Shown here piece after piece: positions 7,069 through 9,445 of a DNA stretch of 9,445 nt. How positions within the stretch are numbered: the stretch's first letter is position 1; each line of letters opens with the position of its first letter. Origin of the DNA: Planctomycetaceae bacterium. GTDB taxonomy: Bacteria; Planctomycetota; Planctomycetia; Pirellulales; PALSA-1355. Location of the stretch: contig SXHT01000283.1 in the NCBI GenBank assembly GCA_005773095.1, positions 1 to 9,445 on the forward strand, in the 5' to 3' direction. The translations under genes were made by a program, and so were the position numbers. Below the pieces are notes generated by a model. The model ran no database searches and was not told where the DNA came from. It saw only the letters and a program-made list of their open reading frames with translations.

Positions 7069-7848
7069 TCAGGCAACGTCTGTTTCCAGCACCACTCCCA
7101 CCGATTCGCCCGCACGAACGCGAGGAAAGGTGCGCAACATCAGCACGACTCCCGTATGCCGACATTTTATGAGATGCGAGGAATCATCCTTCATCGGAAC
7201 AACTGTTCCAAGGACCGTTCCCGTTCGGACTTCCTGTCCCAGCTGAACATGTGGCTCGAAGAAACCATCGACCGGAGAAGGATTGCAGCCAGGCTCAATC
7301 GCATTGACGTTGATTCGATAATCACTCAACTCGACGGCGATCGACCGCATCATATGATTCAGTCCTGCTTTTGCCGCGCCGTAAGCAAAGCAGAGTGCCG
7401 ATGGAATCTGAGCCTGTACGCTGGAAATAAACACAATCTTGCCGCCGTCCGCACGTTCAACCATATGTCGAGCCACCAGCTGGCTCAGGTGATACCCGCT
7501 TGTCAGTGTGCCTCGAATAGTTTCTTCGAACAATTCCGGCGGATAATCCAGAAAGGCACCCCGGCGACTGAACGCCGGATTACTGATGAGAATATCAATC
7601 TTCGGTACGGCCTTAAGCGCAGCGCCAACGAGTTGCTCGCAACCAGTTCTTGAAAAGACGTCGGCTGTGATCACATGACACTTCCGACCCAGCGACCGGA
7701 TTTCTTCCGCCGCACTTTCGATGTCCGGACTCTCCGGCCGATCATTCAGAACGATGTCCGCGCCCGCACAAGCTAGTTCGACAGCGCAGCCTTTCCCGAT
7801 GTCTCGACCCGCACCAGTCACCAGAGCAGTTTTCCCGGAGAGTGTCAT
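7069..7848 (-). CDS. Chimeric ORF: SDR dehydrogenase N-terminus fused to an AstE/aspartoacylase-like C-terminus
   Basis: Residues 1-187 are a short-chain dehydrogenase. It has TGAGRDIGKG cofactor loop (the second loop glycine is Asp), ISNP in place of NNAG, ISS near 142-143, and catalytic YGAAK (Tyr156, Lys160), with VNAIEPG at 181-187. A normal SDR would continue for 60-80 residues, with the substrate loop and a C-terminal 'VDGG' element. Here residues about 190-259 instead match the C-terminal beta domain of succinylglutamate desuccinylase/aspartoacylase-like proteins: SPVDGFFEPHVQLGQEVRTG, a closing RHTGVVLMLRTFPRVRAGES block and a VVLE end. The zinc-binding part of that family is absent. 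The fusion is in frame, join near 7285, and is best read as a deletion between two neighbouring genes. It follows the aldolase fragment by three bases. Dehydrogenase activity is doubtful without the normal C-terminus. Confidence 0.75.
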   Translation of the reverse strand: MTLSGKTALVTGAGRDIGKGCAVELACAGADIVLNDRPESPDIESAAEEIRSLGRKCHVITADVFSRTGCEQLVGAALKAVPKIDILISNPAFSRRGAFLDYPPELFEETIRGTLTSGYHLSQLVARHMVERADGGKIVFISSVQAQIPSALCFAYGAAKAGLNHMMRSIAVELSDYRINVNAIEPGCNPSPVDGFFEPHVQLGQEVRTGTVLGTVVPMKDDSSHLIKCRHTGVVLMLRTFPRVRAGESVGVVLETDVA

Positions 7849-7851
7849 TCG

Positions 7852-8214
7852 TCACGCTTTCCGTGTAGTGTGTGCAAACGTCTGTGCGCTGGTTTTGAGG
7901 ATGTTCATCATGCCACCGAAGTCGCCGCCGCGAGCCAGCAACTGCCCACCTTGATTCTGTCTTTTTGCAAGATCTTCCGGTGACCCGACCGGGGTTCCCC
8001 ATGCGATACCGTGGCGGGCACAGGCGGCAGCAACCTTTTCGAAGGCCGCATCCAGCGTAAGGTTAGTTTTTGTTCGTCGAATGCGGAGTCCCAGGTCGCC
8101 GGGACCGACGAAAATCCGATCCAGTCCTGGTGTGGCGGCCATCTGTTCGATGTTGGCAATTGCCTCCGGCGTTTCCACCTGAACGACGAGAAATGTTTCC
8201 CTGTTTGCGGCGTC
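7852..8214 (-). pseudogene. HpcH/HpaI-type aldolase, C-terminal half
   Basis: The frame ending with TGA at 7852-7854 reads DAANRETFLVVQVETPEAI, then MAATPGLDRIFVGPGDLG, then VAAACARHGIAWGTPVGSPE and ARGGDFGGMMNIL. This is the C-terminal half of the class II HpcH/HpaI aldolase/citrate lyase family, which cleaves 2-keto-3-deoxy acids to pyruvate plus an aldehyde. The metal-binding Glu (QVET) and Asp (GPGDL) are present. The N-terminal part of the barrel with the catalytic His/Arg is missing. The frame stays open upstream to 8406, but its 64 residues there (Arg/Ser-rich, basic) do not resemble the family, so a break near 8214 is likely. The SDR chimera starts three bases after its stop, so they were probably translationally linked. 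The exact substrate is unknown. Confidence 0.8.
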
Positions 8215-8656
8215 GAGCCTGACAGTCCGATTCGGCGGGTGTTGCCGATGGCTGAAAGAATTGAGAAGAATTATCCATCGCCGTGGTGTTCCCAGAGCGA
8301 TTTGTCGGCGGACAACAAGAGCGGTGCCCGATTCCGCATGTGACCTCTCGCAACGCAATGGCCAAGGCGAATTTCTGCAAGCCAACTCGCCCGACTGCCC
8401 AACCATTCTAACGGATTCAACGAGCGTTGGCTGCCAGGTGGCCTGGCCGACGGCGTCATCGGCTATTTAGGCTGCTCTTGCGGCGATAGGCCCGGACTCA
8501 CGGGTCTTAGCTTGCAGGCCACAATCGTTAGTTTCGCGGGGGGGCAAACCGTCGGGCCAATCTCGCTCCGTCGCATCCCTTCGTCGCCCGATTCTATACC
8601 TTGAAAAGTGGCATGGCTATCCATCAGATTTCGAGGTGGACTTTTCTCATGCTTAA
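8215..8656. other. Gene-free stretch between two truncated genes
   Basis: I recognise no protein family here in six frames. It lies between the broken 5' side of the aldolase and the broken 5' side of the DUF4143 gene, so both breakpoints face it. A plus-strand frame ending at 8343 (…RRVLPMAERIEKNYP…) has protein-like composition over about 35 residues and could be the end of an unidentified gene, but I cannot support a call. A G7 run lies at 8538-8544. Confidence 0.4.
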
Positions 8657-9166
8657 ACGCTCCCGCCAATCATCCACCATTATCTCGACATCCTCACATC
8701 GGGCTTTGTCATTCGGCAGCTACAGCCTTGGCACGAGAATGTGGCAAAACGCCAGGTGAAGGCACCGAAAATCTATTTGACGGATAGCGGCTTGCTGCAT
8801 TCACTGCTTGGGCTTGCCTCGAAGGCCGACATCGAATCCCATCCCAAGCTCGGGGACTCCTGGGAAGGTTTTGCGATTTCTCAAATCGTCAATCGCCTCA
8901 ATATGCGGCCGCAGGAATGCTTCTTCTGGGCCACGCACGCGGGAGCCGAGCTTGACCTCTTAATCGTTCGCGGCAGAAAGCGGTGGGGCTTTGAAGTCAA
9001 ACGAACTTCGGCTCCGAGCATTACGCCGTCCATGCGGACGGCTTTGGACGACCTGAAACTTCAACGTCTGTTCGTCATTCACGCCGGCGAGCACTCGTTC
9101 GACATGGCGAAAAACATTCGAGCCGTCGCGTTGCCGCATCTGCTCGACGAATTGAAGCCCTGGTAG
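8657..9166 (+). pseudogene. AAA-type ATPase/DUF4143 protein, C-terminal fragment
   Basis: Reading back from TAG 9164-9166, the frame is open to a TAA at 8654-8656 and gives HHYLDILTSGFVIRQLQPWH, then KRQVKAPKIYLTDSGLLHSL. Next come a GDSWEGFAISQIV block and AELDLLIVRGRKRWGFEVKR. These are hallmarks of the DUF4143 region that follows an AAA ATPase domain in a large bacterial and archaeal family of roughly 380-420 residues. The spaced ELD...EVK acidic/lysine residues resemble a PD-(D/E)xK nuclease-like fold, and the family is often mobile or toxin-like in distribution. The N-terminal ATPase half with Walker motifs is missing and there is no ATG. GTG 8741 could serve as a start but would cut into the conserved region. 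Nothing similar is visible upstream, so the 5' end was lost near 8657. Confidence 0.8.
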
Positions 9167-9445
9167 CAGTCCCCTGGCACTGCTTCACCATTCGATTGAC
9201 CCAGGAAACTTTTTGCTTTTGCAATGACGGCAACGGGTGAAGGAATTTGTTCGTTGTTCCCTCCTTCATCAGCCCCCTGACGGTCTTGGTCTTGGTGAGT
9301 TTCGATGTGCAGCGATCAATCAGTGGGTCCAGTCCTGCACCTACACCCCAGGCACGGATCACGGGAATGGCGTTGTGCCTGGTGAGCTTCATAGCCAGTT
9401 GGTCGCTTCTCCGGACAGAGAAAACGGAATGCGCATCGAATGAGA
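9167..9445. other. No supported gene; short inverted repeats
   Basis: No frame here matches a family I recognise. A minus-strand frame starting at 9392 runs across the DUF4143 stop into its antisense and is likely spurious. Directly after that stop there is CAGT-CCCCTGGC-ACTG (9167-9182). An 8-base perfect inverted repeat CCAGGCAC / GTGCCTGG occurs at 9348-9355 and 9375-9382 with a 19-base loop. The shared CCNGGCAC core suggests repetitive or mobile sequence, but this is weak. Confidence 0.35.
9348..9382. repeat. 8-bp inverted repeat (hairpin) near right edge
   Basis: CCAGGCAC at 9348-9355 pairs perfectly with GTGCCTGG at 9375-9382 around a 19-base loop. A related CCTGGCAC occurs at 9173-9180. 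No T-run follows on either strand, so it is not an obvious terminator. Its role is unknown. Confidence 0.4.

Noticed and set aside
8215..8406. Upstream 64 residues of the aldolase frame as its true N-terminus
   Set aside because: Basic, low-similarity residues unlike the HpcH/HpaI barrel; length and motifs of the N-terminal half are absent.
8463..8669. 68-residue minus-strand ORF
   Set aside because: No motif, no homologue recognised, no clear ribosome site; probably chance.
9075..9392. 105-residue minus-strand ORF at the right end
   Set aside because: It runs into the antisense of the conserved DUF4143 gene, has no good ribosome site, and matches no family I know.
1..9445. CRISPR array, tRNA, rRNA or riboswitch
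   Set aside because: No regularly spaced repeats, no cloverleaf with conserved T-loop, and no rRNA-like conserved stretches were seen on either strand.

Overview
The window looks like an accessory, decaying stretch of a moderately GC-rich bacterial chromosome. A planctomycete is the best guess. This rests on the ISAzo13 ('Rhodopirellula-type') transposase and on the style of the aldolase/SDR/oxidoreductase gene set. It is inference from recognised families; there is no rRNA or marker gene here.

Layout, left to right: (1) 1-586, the C-terminus of an Hsp20 small heat-shock protein, then a baeRF-family gene that has lost its middle. (2) 587-1301, no gene; one hairpin and one polypyrimidine tract. 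(3) 1302-4383, two type II (Ca2+-type) P-ATPase paralogues in tail-to-tail orientation. Each keeps about 490 family-conserved residues and both stop at the same alignment position, so they meet at a palindrome-like centre near 2847 with no spacer. (4) 4551-about 6850, a pile of three unrelated transposase remnants: IS701-type (+), ISAzo13-type (-) and the C-terminus of an ISKra4-type (+). (5) about 6853-8214, minus-strand remains of a small catabolic operon: the C-terminal half of an HpcH/HpaI aldolase, an SDR dehydrogenase fused in frame to the C-terminus of an AstE/aspartoacylase-like protein, and the N-terminus of a Gfo/Idh/MocA oxidoreductase. (6) 8215-8656, no recognisable gene. (7) about 8657-9166, the C-terminal DUF4143 part of an AAA-type ATPase gene. 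(8) 9167-9445, no supported gene; small inverted repeats.

Hsp20, baeRF and a cation P-ATPase plausibly belonged to one stress-response island, and the aldolase, SDR, AstE-like and Gfo/Idh genes to one operon. As they stand, almost every gene is a fragment butted directly against another fragment, with reading frames often still open. Either this is a recent deletion and rearrangement hot spot around insertion sequences, or the contig contains chimeric joins; the sequence alone cannot decide.

I did not find a convincing new defence, CRISPR, RNA or biosynthetic system. The strongest observations are the symmetric tail-to-tail ATPase truncation, the in-frame SDR/AstE chimera, and the matching lesions in the transposases.
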